From the NCBI GenBank assembly GCA_023515745.1, contig JALECJ010000007.1, forward strand, positions 620,001 to 684,000: a stretch of DNA of 64,000 bases, written 5' to 3'. The stretch is from Amoeboaphelidium protococcarum (taxonomy: Eukaryota; Aphelidiomycota; Aphelidea). The stretch's first letter is position 1; each line of letters opens with the position of its first letter. Below the pieces are notes generated by a model that searched no databases, was not told the origin of the DNA, and was given only the letters and a program-made list of their open reading frames with translations. Shown piece after piece: positions 11,996-23,668 of this stretch. The position numbers were made by a program, and so were the translations under genes.

Positions 11996-12567
11996 TCATA
12001 TATTCACCCAATACGCATTATAACATTATAATAGTCGAATTTAATCTTCCACACGGATAGGAGTGCCAGACACGCGCTTGATCAACGAGGCGTCCTTGAT
12101 TTTGACGCTTGACTATACTTTACAGATTCACGAAGTCCTTGTATGGTTCATACGTTCCTCTTCTTCTTAAATTTTGTCACCAGCAATTGGCTTGACTTTC
12201 ATACACTTGAACCTTTTGGAGACTAAACTGACCTGCTAACTATTTTCCGCTTATATAGAAGTGGATTCCTCTTAAAAAGGCCAGCCGATTAAAGTCGGAT
12301 CCATCGAGAATGCCGCTCTCAGACAGAACATGCCATGCGGCCTCAGGGTCACTTTAATTTCCCTCATTCAACATACTAAAGCAAGCAGTGCAAATCGTTC
12401 GGACGCAGGTTAGGTATGCTGAATCTCCATATCACCGAGAACCTCTCCAATGAGGCCAACAAGAGAAGCATGAGGAGGAACAGCGCCAACAGGACGGCGA
12501 TTTCCCGCTTTTTACGTGATGCGCTCTCCTTCACGTCTCGCTCTGGCTTGAGCTCTTGCTCCAACAT
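11996..12567 (-). CDS. Putative small single-pass membrane protein (tentative three-exon model)
   Basis: The first exon (12443-12567) encodes a basic, charged N-terminus then a strong hydrophobic segment (AVLLALFLLMLLLLASL), a type II signal-anchor pattern. Two further blocks in other frames look coding: one with WHVLSESGILDGSDFNRLAF and RGIHFYISGK, and a C-terminal one with IKDASLIKRVSGTPIRVEDQ. Joining them needs introns at about 12376-12442 (67 nt) and 12113-12206 (94 nt). Their borders (donors GTTCTC and GTGTAT, acceptors TTTAG and TATAG) do not match the consensus of the confident introns, so the model is tentative and a frameshifted pseudogene is an alternative. No family was recognised. 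It is convergent with sestrin. Confidence 0.4.
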
Positions 12568-13088
12568 CTAATTGGGCTTGCCATTATGCCGCCCTTATAT
12601 CCTGACGAAGATGTGGGATTTCGATAATGACCTTGAAGATTCACGAAAAACAGGGTGTGACGAACGTTTTACCTTCTTCATCGTGTGTGTCACTTCTAAA
12701 AAGTTTGTGCATACTCTTTCAAATCAGCTATATTTCTGAATTTTACATTAGATGTGAGGTTACAACGTGCGCGATACTTAAAGATCAAACCATCAAGGAC
12801 CATTCATCCATATATATTTTGCAGTAGTTATACTTTAACATCGGATAATTACATAGCTTCTACAGCAGCATCACATTTAAAGTAAAATAGAAGCGCGTTA
12901 ATCAGTCGTCTCACTCGGCATAGAAACCAGAGCGGTGCTCAAAGCACACCAGGCAGATAAAGCATATTTTATGCAAATGACACACTCGTCGATAATGGTC
13001 TAATGGTCGATAACGCGGTGTTGTGGCCAAAAGGAATAATGTGAAAAAATAGTCGATAACTAGAGAATCAACAAGTGTTTTCAACGCT
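12568..13088. other. Intergenic stretch
   Basis: No supported gene. It contains AAGCGCGTTAAT near 12891-12902 and two imperfect TGGTC(T/G)A-type repeats near 12995-13020. No tRNA-like structure was recognised. Confidence 0.4.
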
Positions 13089-14024
13089 TCACAATTTTAT
13101 CAGTCCTCGATCATGTTGCCTCTTGAAGCCAACCATCAGATTTTAAACAATCCTCTTTGCAAATTTAGGATTTATTTCATCATAATCTAAAAAATCCAAA
13201 TGATACATAGTAGATTCATAATCCTCTTTGATATCTCTCTCGCACAGAGGCCAAAAATGGTCCATATAATCTTGAAGAACTTAGCGATTCTCAATCTTTA
13301 GACCAAGTTATAGCAGTTCAGTTTCCGCATAATACGGTAACAATTTCTTCGACAAGTATAGAATGTACTTAACGTCAAATACGGAATCTATCGTCGTACT
13401 ATAAGGGTCTTCGACTACAACCTGATTTCCCTTTTAGTACAAGAAAGCGGTAATGTTATATGCAGCATCGGCGATACTCTACCACGCGTTCTCAGATACA
13501 TCCTGCAGTTTATGATACCGTTTACTAATCAAACTTCTTAATTCCCACAGAAGCTATTCGCCATTAACCTACTACCAATTTATATTCTATTACACAGACA
13601 TTAATTTCCAAATATCCTCTGCTGGTAGATGTGATATGATACTCTTGAAATCATATAAATGGAGTTGCGTATTGAGATGCTTAGGGAGAGTACTGAATAC
13701 TTAACTGTAATTATAAAAAAATTACGTGCTAAAATCTTTGACGCTGAATAGATCGCAAAACTCTCCATCATTAAATCTATTACTCAGTTGATATAGAACC
13801 AATTTGGACAAGTGACAACCATTTAATGCTTTCACCGACAGCAGAAGCATTTCATCGCCCAAGGGAGCGCACTGCGACTCACAAATACGGTCACATTCGC
13901 AAGAAATTACCAGCGGCAATATCTGCTTGAGGAAAGTCCTCCACGTAAAGAATTATTAGGATTGAGGACTGATAGATTCTTCAGCGTGCTCTCTAGTTGA
14001 CTTTCTTTTTTTAGATTTGGGCAT
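13089..14024 (-). CDS. Unknown soluble protein with basic N-terminus
   Basis: 311 residues in one frame. The N-terminus is lysine/arginine-rich (KSKKRKSTREH, a candidate nuclear localisation signal). The remainder is predicted alpha-helical with several Cys near residues 45-58 (CECDRICESQC) but no complete zinc motif. FKSIISHLPAEDIWKL near the middle is faintly F-box-like but too weak to call. Glutamine is encoded by many TAG/TAA codons. The start is the first ATG after upstream TGA stops, with a GCGCGTC element about 60 bp upstream. No family was recognised. Confidence 0.65.
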
Positions 14025-14426
14025 TTTTGTGTTTCACCTTGAATTCGATTCGATTAGGAGAATGGAGTGCAATGTCTCAAGCGCGTCAAAATACCGAATA
14101 TTCACTTCAGCTCTCTTAGCCTTATTGGCAAAGGGGGAAATTTAACTATCATGAAAGCAACGAGGATAAAAATCAGACGATGCTACGAAGAATGAATTCC
14201 ACCATTTACCATACCTTCATTCTCTTGTTTTCTCTTTCAGCCACTCTTTGCAACAACATTTTACAGAGCGTTTGTTGTTGATGCGTCTACTGTCGACACC
14301 ATTGTCTTCAGTTTGTTTCAGCCGTAAACGTTTCTAGTTTATAAGCTCTTTGGTAGAAAAGCGGTTATTATTTTTCAGATATAGTCAGTGAATTCCATTA
14401 TTCTATAAATTTGGAGAAAAATAAAC
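14025..14426. other. Divergent intergenic region
   Basis: About 400 bp between divergent starts. GCGCGTC lies at 14081-14087. No coding frame could be supported. Confidence 0.5.
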
Positions 14427-15159
14427 ATGGGTTAAAAGTAGTCCAAGTATCTTAATGCAGAAGAGTTGGATAGATTTGTGCAGGATACATTCTTCACCAA
14501 GGGGGAGGTGATCAAAGTGATGGACAGCTTCGAACAGTTGACACGCAAGAAGAAGGGAGCGAATCCTCTGAATAAGCATCTCACCCAGCAAGAGTTTATG
14601 GATATTCCAGAACTTGCCCACAACCCTTTCCGACATCGATTGGCCTCTGTATTTGCTAATGAGAAGCGACAGATTGGATTTGTCGAATTTATCGATTTCC
14701 TCAGTGTCTTTAGTCAAGAGGTACATTATCTACAGTGTTATATTGATATACAAACATTTCCAAATGATATTGAATCTAATATCGCAACAATTAGTGTAGG
14801 CTACGAGAGAAGTCAAGATATTCTATGCATTTAAAATGTACGATTTTGACGAAGATGGATCGATAGGACCGGAGGATGTGGAAAATATTGTCAATTGCCT
14901 GGTTGGCTAAGAGCTAAATAAGGCTGAGATTGCCCAGATTGTAGAGTAAACTTTCAAGGAGTCTGTACTGAACTCAGATGAGGAAAAGAAGCTCAGCATT
15001 GTGGAATTTGAGGTAAGATTATGCATGGCTATATTCATCTATATAGTGACAATAATATTACGCGTTCGTCATGAACCAATCGTATGTGCATTTAATGTGT
15101 AGCATATCATCAGCAGATCCCCAGATTTCGTGAATACCTTTAGCATAAGATTGTTTTGA
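14427..15159 (+). CDS. CIB: Calcium- and integrin-binding (CIB) family EF-hand protein
   Basis: 187 residues in three exons (introns 14721-14799 and 15013-15102, both ending GTGTAG). The length matches animal CIB proteins (~190). The N-terminus MGQKQS is a good N-myristoylation site, as in CIB1. The sequence has the calcineurin-B-like fold: NPFRHRLASVF, then FVEFIDFLSVFS, an EF-hand loop DFDEDGSIGPED, and a final EF-hand region ending FEHIISRSPDFVNTFSIRL, nearly identical to the CIB1 C-terminus. CIB proteins are Ca2+-dependent regulators of membrane receptors, kinases and channels; the partner here is unknown. Splicing of the last short exon (19 codons including the stop) is confirmed by that match. 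Confidence 0.93.
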
Positions 15160-15275
15160 ATATCCACTGTACATAATATATAAATTGATGATGATGATTG
15201 TCTATAATAATTATATGTTTCGCTAATTACGATACACAATTTCCAGTACACTTTATACGCGAATAACCTGATCAT

Positions 15276-16487
15276 TCACCAGTCGAGATGCTTATTCAAA
15301 CGCAATTTACATTTACCGGCACAGTTTTAGGAGCATAGTCGGAGATCAAAGTTGCAATGAGGATAACCACTAAAGTGTAATTACTCCTTCGTAATCAACT
15401 CCTTACTACTGACTATAGGCAATTCACATCCATCACATATCGAACAATTCTAATCTTGGAAGATTGACTTATCATAAGGCAAAATTTACAGCTTCTATTA
15501 CTTTTTACATTACTTTTCGCTTTTATCACTGACTTACTAAAGCAACTTCCGTTAAGCAATAGCTCTAAGTGATGGGAACTCTAAATCTCGAATCTCCATT
15601 GTTCGCAACTATTCAGCTATGCATTGATCAAGCCTCGCATTCCCAGCCATAAGGACAGTCCTCTCAGACATAAACTTTGTTAACGTAAACGGAATACAGC
15701 GAATATCATTCCGACTCAGGTTGATGTACTTTAATGACCGGAGCTACTCAATAAAGATAGGAATGTGAGTGATTTTGTTATCAGACAAATCAAGACGCTC
15801 CAACATTTTCGCGTACTCTAGACATTAAGGGAAATTTGTTATACGATTTCCACTGACAGATAGAGATCTTAATCGCTAATTAATCCGTACGGGTAAGCAT
15901 TATATCAAGTTATTGGACAAGTCAAGTTCCACCAGCTCAGAGCACTGATATAAAGAATCTGGCACACATGACAAGCGATTTCCTTCACCCAAATCATTTC
16001 CCATCTTGAGAACTTTTAAGTGTGTCCATTAGGAGATGTCTTGAGGTAATTAGGTGATTAGATTACCAAATGCAATCAGATTCTGTAACTGCGGCCAGAT
16101 ATCATGACCATTGATGCGCTTATTTTCACCATAGCAGCCTAAGAGAGGACCATCAATCTGATTTCGTGATAAATCCAAGTGTTCTAGGTGCTTCAATCGA
16201 TAAACTGACTGCGGTATTTATCTCAATTAATTACCACGAAGAATCAACTTTGTGAGTAGAGGAGTGCACAAGTTGAAATCTATACCAAGAGTATCCAAAT
16301 TGCAAAACTCCAAATTCAACACTGTGATAGAAGTCAAGGACTACAACTCCAAGTGCGGATCTCTCAAATTTGATAATTTAACAGAGTTACGACCACGCAC
16401 GTAATATGCATCATCATAACAATTAGAATCTGCACCATTAATGTGCTATCCACAGCACTACTGCTAGAGAGCAACCGGATGCATCAT
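15276..16487 (-). CDS. Leucine-rich-repeat protein with C-terminal cysteine cluster (LRRC58-like)
   Basis: 403 residues, single exon. Roughly eight LRRs cover residues 45-300, with cores such as HLDLSRNQIDG, ELDLSNNLIQCLP and RLDLSDNKITHIP. A C-terminal ~100-residue segment carries CxxCxGC (CSICDGC) and a LCSQNCAGKC ending, a likely metal-binding module. The architecture matches the LRR gene at 2290-3167, so the two are probably paralogues. The start has two adjacent ATGs; the first is used. AAAACGCGTT lies about 55 bp upstream. TAA and TAG codons fall at Gln positions within LRRs. The function is unknown; substrate-adaptor or scaffold roles are typical for such proteins. Confidence 0.87.
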
Positions 16488-17248
16488 CAAGTGTCGTTTG
16501 ATCAGGAAAAGAGCCAAAGATCACGTCAAATATTTGTGAGTGAAAACGCGTTAAATTTACTCTTTATCGTCCCGTTTTTGGATTATTCGAAGCTCCCCGC
16601 GCGGCAGGCCCGCAGTGGAGATGAGCCTAAAATCCCTTTGCTTCTTTGCGTTTTCAGTTTTACTAGCGGCGCATGTAATTAAGACAAGATGTAATATGGC
16701 ATTGAATTCACATTTTAAAAACACGTTTATTCACCATCTTATCTAAAAACTAAAAATATTTTAAACGCACCAACATCTAGTTTCACTGCAAAGTGCTCGA
16801 GGACAATTTACTGCGTACAGACCGGAGACACATGCGTCTGGTAATAAGGGCCTTTTGTGAAACAGACCGCAGCTACGCGGTTACCAGCACGTAAATTAGT
16901 TTGCGCGCCATCAACGGTAAACCACATGGAAAAATTTTGATCAATGGATACTTAAATTGCAGTTAATTTTGGCCTTGAATGAGCAGGCCTGGATTAGATT
17001 TTCTTTGACTGACTGTATACGGATTGTAAAGATATCTTTAACTACTCTCATTTTTTGTTCACAATGTTTTTAGATTTCTTCGCTGACATTAATGGATACG
17101 TATGCGTCCTTATATTATGCTCCTGGAGGATCTACTACAATGCCAACCAGCACAAAGTAACAAGTAAAAGATTACTGTTTATCAGATACTGTATAAACAT
17201 GAGTTAATGGATTTCTCAGATGATGTGATGGCAGCACGCAGCCACTCC
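16488..17248. other. Intergenic stretch with possible downstream exon
   Basis: Mostly AT-rich without a supported gene. ACGCGTT is at 16547-16553. A minus-strand TTGTAG near 17137-17142 could be the acceptor for a second exon of the short gene at 17249-17446; the segment after it is open for about 26 codons. Confidence 0.35.
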
Positions 17249-17446
17249 TCACCGAGTGTAGATGGGCACTTTAAGTGCCATAAGCTTGTCTAGGCACTCC
17301 TTTTCTTGAGGTGTAAATGCCAGACGATGATTGAGGAGTTGATGCGGTTGAATGTCATTGGTAGAGGATTGTTGTGGCGCTTTGGTTGTATCCTTTCCAT
17401 TGTCAGACACGTCTGAATGCTCATCTGTCACATCTTTAGATTTCAA
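17249..17446 (-). CDS. Short unknown coding exon
   Basis: About 65 codons open on the minus strand, rich in Asp, Ser, Gln and Thr in the first half and ending in a helix-like segment FTPQEKECLDKLMALK. There is no ATG at the 5' end of the open frame, so it is probably an internal or second exon. At its 3' end GTGAGG overlaps the TGA and could be a donor, with a TTGTAG acceptor about 110 bp downstream. The gene boundaries are unresolved and no family was recognised. Confidence 0.3.
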   Translation of the reverse strand: MKSKDVTDEHSDVSDNGKDTTKAPQQSSTNDIQPHQLLNHRLAFTPQEKECLDKLMALKVPIYTR

Positions 17447-18268
17447 TTACTTCCATCATATTAACTCTATACTTTGGGTGAAACTTCTTTCATTGATAGT
17501 TCAAATCAACCGATTTTCTCTGCTCCCTTATAAGCCACCATACGTAGTTTGCAAATTTCGCGCAATTGAAACAAAGTTAAACTATTGAAATCCATATTAC
17601 TTGACGAAATGCTTTAATATAAACATATATAATCAAACTGGATTAAAATATTCTTTCACATGACTGCAATAACACATTTAATTGACATCTGACAACGTTG
17701 AAAAGTCGGTCATCACCATGACAACCAATATGCGTTTTCTCGTTGCTGATTTGTGATTTTTTGTCATGGACGGCCTAATACCCACGTCTATAGATAAAAA
17801 TAGATAAATATATAGAGTAGCGACCTAAAATGGGATTTTAGGGATAAATTGAGTGTAGAAGTCTTCACAAAGTCTTTATATTGAGTGAGCTGTGTTGTTT
17901 TACAAAAATTGCACTGTAAGTAGGCAACTGTATGTCTGTGTTAGCTTAGAGTTATTACAATGCACAAGTTCACTCTTACCAAATTTCATCGAGTAGCTGA
18001 CTTGAACCTGATACTTCCAGAAATAGCTAAGAATTGACGCTCGGGGATACATTTCTGCTTCTTGTAGGAATCTGAACAAGAGAACTGCTAATTGTTGAGT
18101 ATATCTCCTTCTTTTTCAAGATTCAAGACGCAAGAGCCACCTTTCGGTTAACACAGCAGTCGGTCAAGTTGTGGCTGAGTACAGCCACCCGCCTCCAACA
18201 CTTCTACTAAATAAAAAGTTGCAAGACTTTTTTGTATTCAGACCATTCTACGTAAATTTGAAACCATC
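17447..18268. other. Intergenic stretch upstream of secretory protein
   Basis: AT-rich, with many TGA codons in all frames and no supported gene. It probably contains the promoter of the following plus-strand gene. Confidence 0.45.
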
Positions 18269-19585
18269 ATGCTGTACCTTTCCATTCTGTTAATCTGCGT
18301 GCCATCTGCTATTATTGCCCAGAACAATCAATTTGTGTTGTCTGACAATACCTATGATCCGTCTGTAATTGCGCAGAGCGAGACGTTGGATGCGTATGCT
18401 CACCGCATTGGTAAGTTCTGCGGGCATGGCCTTTAGTCACGCCAATTGCAAAGTTGGTGCAACACCACTGTAACTAAGATTCGTGAACTTAAGTTGGAGG
18501 AGAGTTTGAACTATAATACTTGGTTCGCGGCTTATAGCTAAAAGCGTCGCACACTGTTGCTGAATGATAACGTTTGCTATGAGGAGCATTTATCGAATCG
18601 CTTGTCGGATCTTTATTTTGGTCAACCGCATAAGTATGTGTCTGAATGCTCTAAGCTTACCATCAAATTGGAGGTTGACATCAATTCCAAAATTGATCCT
18701 AAAGAGTGGATGGCGAGGTATCTTGGCACATTGCTTGAGCGAGTCCAGTAGTCTCAGATTGATGTAAGGGAGATAGCTTTAAACATCAGACTGAATGTTT
18801 TGAGTGATGATTTAGTTTAAGATTTAGAGTCTGTTAGGCGTACTTATAAGGAGTATAGACATCAAATTAACTTGCAAGTTTTGGATAACTCTTTGGCACA
18901 AATGGTTAAGCTTGAGCATAGCTTCTCCGACAGAATTCTGTTGTCTATCCCATGCATGGCACTTAATATTAATCTTGTGAAATAGTTCTCACAAGCCCTT
19001 GATTAGCCTAGTCTTGTGGTTGTGCTTGCTGACTAGCTACAAGACTACCGTCAAGCTATTGCAAGCTTAATTGGAGTTGGGTACAATTTTGCAGACACGA
19101 TGATTTTGCCATCTAAATTCCACCATACTGATTTAAAATTCACCTAGGCATTGGTGAAGGTCGCCCAAGACAACTCATTGGTTAGTATATTGAAGTTTTT
19201 ACACGTTGATCCGCGAAACTTCAATTTGGCTGCATTGTAATTGCTTGTTAATCAGAAGATTTTTTTTCAGGGCCCTCTCTATATTGCGTCTCATTTCGAT
19301 TTTCTGAAGGTCAGTTCCCTGACTTATACCAGAATACCTCATGATCGCGATTTGACTATTAAGGTTCTTGCGCGTTCTGTCGCTGAGATTTAGCCGTTCT
19401 TCAATGACATATTGCCTGTCATTGGTGCTAGAAATGTTGTTTTTAACTCAGCCTGGATCAGTTGTAATGACTTATATCGTTTGAAAGTTGAAGGTGTTAG
19501 CAGTCATGTGAACCTGGTACTGTTTGAATGCGTTGAGAACAAGTACAGATCTGGAGAAAAGGTTTTATATGAGAAAAAGTATTGA
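18269..19585 (+). CDS. Secretory-pathway protein of unknown function
   Basis: 438 residues, single exon. A signal peptide is clear (MLYLSILLICVPSAIIAQ, residues 1-18), and no later membrane segment is obvious, so the protein is probably secreted or lumenal. Six or more cysteines are scattered (for example FCGHGL, WCNT, VCYEEH, SECSK), which suits disulfides. Potential N-glycosylation sites include NTTV. A short near-repeat, ADQLQDYRQAIASL, is helical. Glutamines are frequently TAG or TAA. Ends at TGA after EKKY. No family was recognised. Confidence 0.75.
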
Positions 19586-19802
19586 TAATTCTGTGGTAGA
19601 CTTGGAAATATGAGCAATTAACAATTATAATGATTAATACCATAATAATCTGTTTAATGTTTTATTGTCATATCTTTAAGCAATGTAGGTGCTGTAGTAG
19701 GGAGGATAAGCAACTTAAAGTAGATAAATGTTTTGGAAGTTAAGCAACCAACGTGAGAATGCGCGTTCATTTAAATTAAACTATTAAAACCTTTTTAATC
19801 AA

Positions 19803-20884
19803 TCATCGCGATTATGCTAAAATCTTAGTTATGCTAGAAGGGAGGCAGTAGACCGGATCGATGTCCTGGAGATGATATCCATCATCGGGATCTTCATACT
19901 TGCAGAAGCTTAGACCACATAGACCAAATAGAGTGTGGAATATATCAACTTCATCCTCTGGTCTATCAGATATTCCACCACCCACGTCATCCTGGCATGA
20001 TAAGATGAACTCACACAATTTCTGACCATCTATGTAATGCGTCTTGCCGAGTATAGCCAGCGATGCCAATACCCACCACGAGTAACATACATCTTGTAAT
20101 TTCTGTGGCCTACCATTCAAGCCTCCACAAGGAAGTTATCTCAAAGCGAGCCACCGCGCAAGTTTTTCAAATCTATTGTTATCCTACAAAGTTGTATTGT
20201 CAGTGGCGGAGTTTTCATTGGTAGTGCCAAGTCGCTTTAGAATGGATAGAGACGCGATACAGCACCAGATCTGACCAGCGTGACTCTCACTGCCAGGAAC
20301 TGTACCGAAACCACCATCATCATTACAGCAGGACATTATGTACGAGTGAGCCCCATCAAGATCAACTTCATCCAGAGATTGAAGGAGCGATAGAGTTGCC
20401 AGTGCACAATAAGAAAATCGCGTATCAACTTCACCCCATTGATCTCCCATAAAGGAACCATCATCCTTCTACAACTTACGTATGAAGTCAACTATCCGCT
20501 CCTTGTAATATTCTAATATATCCACGCGTCCTATCATGACTATTATTTAGACTGCACTCAGCGTATACAACAAATGTCCATCATATCCCTGATATCCACC
20601 AAATCCGCCTACACATTCATATTACCACAATTAATACTGTATAACTATGAAATAGCAAATTCAAACAATAATTTACCATTTTCGTGATCCCAACATGAGA
20701 TTACTAGCTATGCAATACCGTCCGCATCCAAAATGTCAGGCTTCCCCAGCAGATGAGCAGAACATAAAGCCCAATACACGCCACTAAGTCGAAGATGTTC
20801 AGAGAGATGATACTCCAATTCATCCTTATGGTCATCCAATTGTGAAATGTACTATACATGTAAATCTCGTAAAAGTTTCATCAT
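19803..20884 (-). CDS. RABGGTB/BET2: Rab geranylgeranyltransferase beta subunit
   Basis: 337 residues in two exons (intron 20609-20676, 68 nt, ending GTGTAG), compared with 331 in mammals. It attaches geranylgeranyl groups to C-terminal cysteines of Rab GTPases, with the alpha subunit and Rab escort protein. Prenyltransferase repeats are visible: [39 protein letters not shown] and [18 protein letters not shown]. The zinc ligands Asp/Cys (DVCYSWW) and His (DIFHTLFG) are present. [13 protein letters not shown] and [16 protein letters not shown] distinguish it from the farnesyl- and GGTase-I beta subunits. The splice restores HENGGFGGY. GCGCG lies immediately upstream of the start. Confidence 0.95.
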
Positions 20885-21361
20885 AATTGCGCGTTCCCTA
20901 TCGTATTGATTGATGAAAGTAATAAAGTTGACAAAATACACAATCCCCAACAAATTTACAAAACACAATAGCAATAACAGCTGAATAAACTTTGAATTGG
21001 TATGATTGTAAAACTTTTCGCTTTACTTGCGGAATAAACAGACTCGCGATTCTTCAATTAGCTAATCCATTGAGATACTGTTTCATAGGAGTGTGTATAA
21101 TATCGCACGCATTGCCTTCATTGCAACGTGATCCATTCCTCCTCTTGACTCTATTTACCGTAGACCGTTCGAAACTGTTCGATGTTTCGCGTTGCATGTG
21201 TTCCTTTCTAACAGATTGACTGACTGACGCAAAGAGCGTTCCTTCTTCATTCCCTCTCTATTTCTTTGCTTTGAAGGAAACGTATTTTTTGCTTCTTAGT
21301 TGCACTTTGTCTTAATTTACTCATTCCCTTCATCTTTACTAGATTTATCTTAATAGTTTGA
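20885..21361. other. Divergent intergenic region (RABGGTB / aminopeptidase P)
   Basis: About 480 bp, no supported gene. GCGCG occurs at 20889-20893, and a TGA directly precedes the aminopeptidase ATG. Confidence 0.5.
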
Positions 21362-23266
21362 ATGAGTATAAAGAGAATGTCGGGTTCATTATTATTGGAG
21401 TAGTTTAGAGAAAAGTTGAGATAGTTGCGTCTGGATGCGTTCATTGTGGCTGCAACTGATGCTCACTGTTCAGAGTACTTGGCAGAGGTGGACTAGAGAC
21501 GTGCATTCATAAGCAAGTTTACGGGAAGTGCTGGCTGGGCTCTCATCACTATGGATAAGGCTCTTCTGTGGACTGATGGCCGCTATTACTTGCAAGCTGG
21601 CAAGTAGTTGTCCTCCGACTGGACTCTTATGAAGTTTGGCCTCCCCTCCACTCCGTCCATGAGTGATTGGATCTTGGCTAACTGTCAGAAACACCAGCGT
21701 ATTGGATTCGATGAAGAGTCTACAGATGTACCTTCTTATTAGGCGAATTTGACCAAGTTGAAGGACTATCAACTGATTGCCGTTCCATCCAAGGATAATC
21801 CTGTCGATATGGTGTGGGCTGATAAACCACAGAGAGTGTTTAATCCCTTGATGGTGTTGGATGTCAAGTATGCCGGTCAGTCTGCCGAGTAGAAGCTGCG
21901 TAAGTTGAGAGAGTATCTGTAGAAGGAGAAGGGTGAACATTGTCTTGGTACGTTCATTTCCAGTCTGGATGAGATTGCTTATCTGCTCAATATTCGCAGC
22001 TCTGACATTGACTACAATCCATACTTTTTCTCCTATTTATATGTAAGTGCACGTGATGGTGGTGATATTGTATTGTTTACCGACGTATCTATGGATAAAT
22101 ATGTTGGTAGCACAGCCGTTGGTCCATATTTGGCTCAGCTGAAGGTGCAGGTGAAGCCATACAATTCTTGGCGTTAGTATTTGGGTATGGAAGTGGTTGG
22201 ATCTTATAAGTCTATTGAGGATTTTGTAGTGGCTTCGGATACGATCCATGTTGGAGTTTTGAATTCAGTTGGTGGTAAGGACCGTCTGAAGACTGAGAAG
22301 AGCGTCATTCAGCACTGGAAAGCTATCAAGAATGATACTGAGTAGAATGGATTCAGAGAGTGTCATATCAATGATGCTGCTGCTCTGTGCATGTATTTTG
22401 GCTGGCTCGAGAAATAGCTTGTGCAATAGAAGAATCAGAACATTGACGAAGTTGATGGAGCTGATAAGGCGGAGTACTTTAGGAAGAAGATGCTCATGTT
22501 TGTATCTCTGTCTTTTGATACCATATCCGGTATCGGTCCAAATGGTGCCATCATTCACTATAAGCCAGAGAAGGGAAAGTGCTCTGTAATCACTCCTGAT
22601 CAAGTGTATTTATGTGATAGCGGTGGATAGTACATGAATGGTACCACTGATGTGACTAGGACCATGTATTTTGGATCTAATCCTGAGTAAAAGTTTAAGT
22701 TTGCGTTCACCAGCGTGTTAAAGAGTCATCTGGCATTATCAATGGCCACATTCCCACCGAACTCTTCTGGATTTAAATTGGACTCAATCTGTCGCGCCTC
22801 AATGTGGAAATACGGCATGGATTATCGTCATGGTACTGGTCACGGTGTTGGCCATTTCAGCGGTGTCCATGAAGGTCCACATAGTGTAAGCTTTAGAAAG
22901 ACGGCCGATGACGTGCCACTGAAGGAGGGAATGACTGTGACCATCGAGCCAGGATTCTATCTGGACAATTAGTTTGGTATCAGAATTGAGAATGTGTGCC
23001 TGGTGGGTAAAGCTACTCAGTTACCGTATCAATTTGGATGTGATTCGCCGGATGAGTGTTTTCTTGGTTTTGAAGCTGTGACCATGGTTCCATATGGACG
23101 CAATCTGATTGATATATCGATGCTGAGTGATGAGGAGGTGAAGTTTGTCGACCAGTATCATCGCAAATGTTACGACAAGGTTGCTCCGGTTCTACAGCAA
23201 ATAGGCGGAGAAGAAGGTAGACTTGGACTTGAGTGGTTGCAGCGTGAGACTCGCCCATTGAAATGA
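21362..23266 (+). CDS. XPNPEP1: Xaa-Pro aminopeptidase 1 (aminopeptidase P)
   Basis: 634 residues, one exon (human cytosolic enzyme 623). It removes an N-terminal residue preceding proline. The three-domain M24 architecture is intact: N-terminal [13 protein letters not shown] and [15 protein letters not shown], and the C-terminal pita-bread domain with metal ligands in [52 protein letters not shown] and [18 protein letters not shown] encodes Gln in GGQYMNG and DNQFGI, direct evidence for reassignment inside a catalytic motif. An in-frame TGA immediately before the first ATG fixes the start (21362; another Met is at 21377). No signal peptide, so probably cytosolic. Confidence 0.96.
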
Positions 23267-23668
23267 TCTTATTCAGTTCTCATACTTTAAAATTTATCGC
23301 TTTGTTTATTTGTATATTGATATTTTGAAGCCATGTTAGCGGTAATCGAACATTTCGCGTTTAAGCATTTTGACGGCAATCAAATAGTAAATCATCACTT
23401 TAATCACCATTACAGTTCTAACAAGCTATCTTTTGTTTACAGAAACTGCTGGCGCGTAATGAAAGGTCTAATACGATTTCCCCCGCGATGGCCGTTTGTT
23501 GTTTCCTACCCGCTCTCTCTCACCCTTTTCATCTCTGTTGATCTCTCATTCTTCACTTCAGTCGGTATACGGCGTACAAGGTGTATAATCAGTGGTCACT
23601 TTTACAATCAGCGTCGGCGATTTACATCTAACCTCTATTAAAAAAAAATATTATCACTATTAGTGAAA
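23267..23668. other. Intergenic stretch upstream of PLC
   Basis: No supported gene. TTCGCGTTT (23355-23363) and GGCGCGTAAT (23451-23460) are candidate upstream elements. Confidence 0.45.

Noticed and set aside
16443-16682. Plus-strand 79-codon frame over the second LRR gene start
   Set aside because: Antisense to the LRR N-terminus and promoter with no recognisable content.
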